From Terriglobia bacterium (GTDB lineage: Bacteria; Acidobacteriota; Terriglobia; Bryobacterales; UBA6623), in NCBI GenBank assembly GCA_009841225.1, contig VXMF01000022.1, positions 124,001-188,000 on the forward strand: DNA of 64,000 nt, read 5' to 3'. The notes below the pieces were generated by a model. The model saw only the letters and a program-made list of their open reading frames with translations. It made no database searches and was not told where the DNA came from. Positions 63,335 to 64,000 of the stretch are shown here, one piece after another; the stretch's first letter is position 1; every line of letters begins with the position of its first letter. The position numbers were made by a program, and so were the translations under genes.

Positions 63335-64000
63335 ATGGCGTTGGCAAGGTACGGGCGGCCGTCCACCGTTACGCAGATCGCGGGAGAGGGGGCTACAGTG
63401 CCCTCGATCGTGCGTGACGCGGCAACCGCGTACGGCAAGCGGGCCTTCATCGTCGGCGAGAGCGGCGAGATCCTGACCTTTGAAGAGAACTACCGCCGTG
63501 CCAACCGCTTCTCGAACGCACTGCGAGCCCGAGGCATCGGCAAGGGCTCCGTGGTTGGCGTGTTCAGCCGGAACTCGTTCGACTTTGTGACCGCTGGCTA
63601 CGGGATTCTCGCGAGCGGGGCGGTCTTCACACCGTTCAACTCGAGCTACAAGCGTCGCGAACTGGTCCACCAGATCACGAACTCGGGCGCATCTGTGGTC
63701 TTCGCCGAGAAGAGCCTGCTTCCGCAGCTTCAAGAATGCCGCGACCAGATCCAGGGCTGCCAGATCATCGAGCTGGAGCCCGAGTTCTGGCATTCCGCGC
63801 CGGATTCGGAGCCGGAGCAAGCGACGGACCGCGACCGGGATGTGGTCTTCCTGCCGTATTCGAGCGGCACGACAGGATTCTCCAAGGGCATCGAGCTTAC
63901 CCAAGGCAATCTCGCCGCAGCCATCCGGCAACTGGTGTTCTCGCGAGCTGCGATGTTCGAGGAGCAGGGGCGCAGCTATGTCTTCCTGCCGCTCTATCAC
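63335..64000 (+). CDS. AMP-dependent acyl-CoA synthetase/ligase (3' end outside window)
   Basis: The first 222 codons of an ANL-superfamily adenylating enzyme. The ATG at 63335 follows the DapA-like stop by four bases. The P-loop-like adenylate motif YSSGTTGFSKGIELT is present near residue 180. The region VVGVFSRNSFDFVTAGYG is also typical. It would activate a carboxylic acid, perhaps an aryl or short-chain acid. The frame runs off the window end. Confidence 0.9.
   Translation, partial: MALARYGRPSTVTQIAGEGATVPSIVRDAATAYGKRAFIVGESGEILTFEENYRRANRFSNALRARGIGKGSVVGVFSRNSFDFVTAGYGILASGAVFTPFNSSYKRRELVHQITNSGASVVFAEKSLLPQLQECRDQIQGCQIIELEPEFWHSAPDSEPEQATDRDRDVVFLPYSSGTTGFSKGIELTQGNLAAAIRQLVFSRAAMFEEQGRSYVFLPLYH

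Noticed and set aside
1-64000. CRISPR arrays, insertion sequences with transposase, rRNA or tRNA genes
   Set aside because: None was seen: there are no regularly spaced repeats, no transposase frames and no clear tRNA cloverleafs on reading both strands.

Overview
This window is high-GC, densely coded bacterial chromosome. The gene mix points to Acidobacteriota, probably the Solibacteres/Bryobacterales side: planctomycete-type PSD1 (DUF1549/DUF1553) and DUF1501 proteins, FG-GAP proteins, DUF1080, a VWA-domain secreted protein, BshC for bacillithiol, an aa3-type oxidase with two subunit III genes, and many Tat-exported enzymes. That placement is inferred from gene families; no rRNA or tRNA gene was seen.

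Layout. 1-12.7 kb is housekeeping: a partial gene, a zinc-ribbon peptide, lysS and recJ, meeting a minus-strand run fabV-moaB-lipoprotein-hemL at a shared hairpin; then a DUF4143 ATPase, a gamma carbonic anhydrase overlapping aspS, and an SDR protein. 12.7-19.3 kb is minus-strand: an FG-GAP protein, DUF2905, an exported DapA-like/enolase-superfamily pair, a VapBC-type pair and a VWA protein. 19.4-25.8 kb has selB, a CoA-binding protein, a sugar epimerase, an EamA exporter, an exported PCMT and an aminotransferase. 26-29.8 kb holds a second VapBC pair with an operator, then a four-cistron ATGA-coupled operon (ECF sigma, anti-sigma, unknown secreted protein, DUF1080 gene broken by an amber codon). 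31-36 kb is a cytochrome c oxidase operon with a clear promoter. 36-43.7 kb has a small HExxH protein, a large hydrolase, and the PSD1-DUF1501 pair. 43.7-47.5 kb is accessory: a decayed toxin-antitoxin island, a cyclase and an M48 protease. 47.5-53.7 kb is a minus-strand run, fabH-zinc ribbon-rrf2-cysK-lipA-lnt-prfB, with a programmed +1 frameshift in prfB. 53.9-64 kb has an amidohydrolase, a TPR protein, two more DapA-like proteins, a hicAB locus with a premature stop in hicA, bshC with a D-threonine-aldolase-like gene, and the start of an acyl-CoA ligase.

Themes. Respiration, envelope, cofactor and translation genes are intact. Toxin-antitoxin material appears at least four times in different states of decay, from two complete VapBC pairs to a locus where a vapC stub runs straight into a hicA remnant. 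Several genes carry single in-frame stop codons, although TAG is also a normal terminator here. Five enzyme-like proteins carry Tat-type signals, which suggests much periplasmic metabolism.

The best leads are the decayed TA island, the hicA TGA that leaves the hicB ribosome site intact, a DapA-family protein without its Schiff-base lysine, the sigma/anti-sigma operon with an unrecognised secreted protein, and two operators with an identical 9-13-9 layout in front of unrelated genes. I did not find a complete system that I could call new with confidence.
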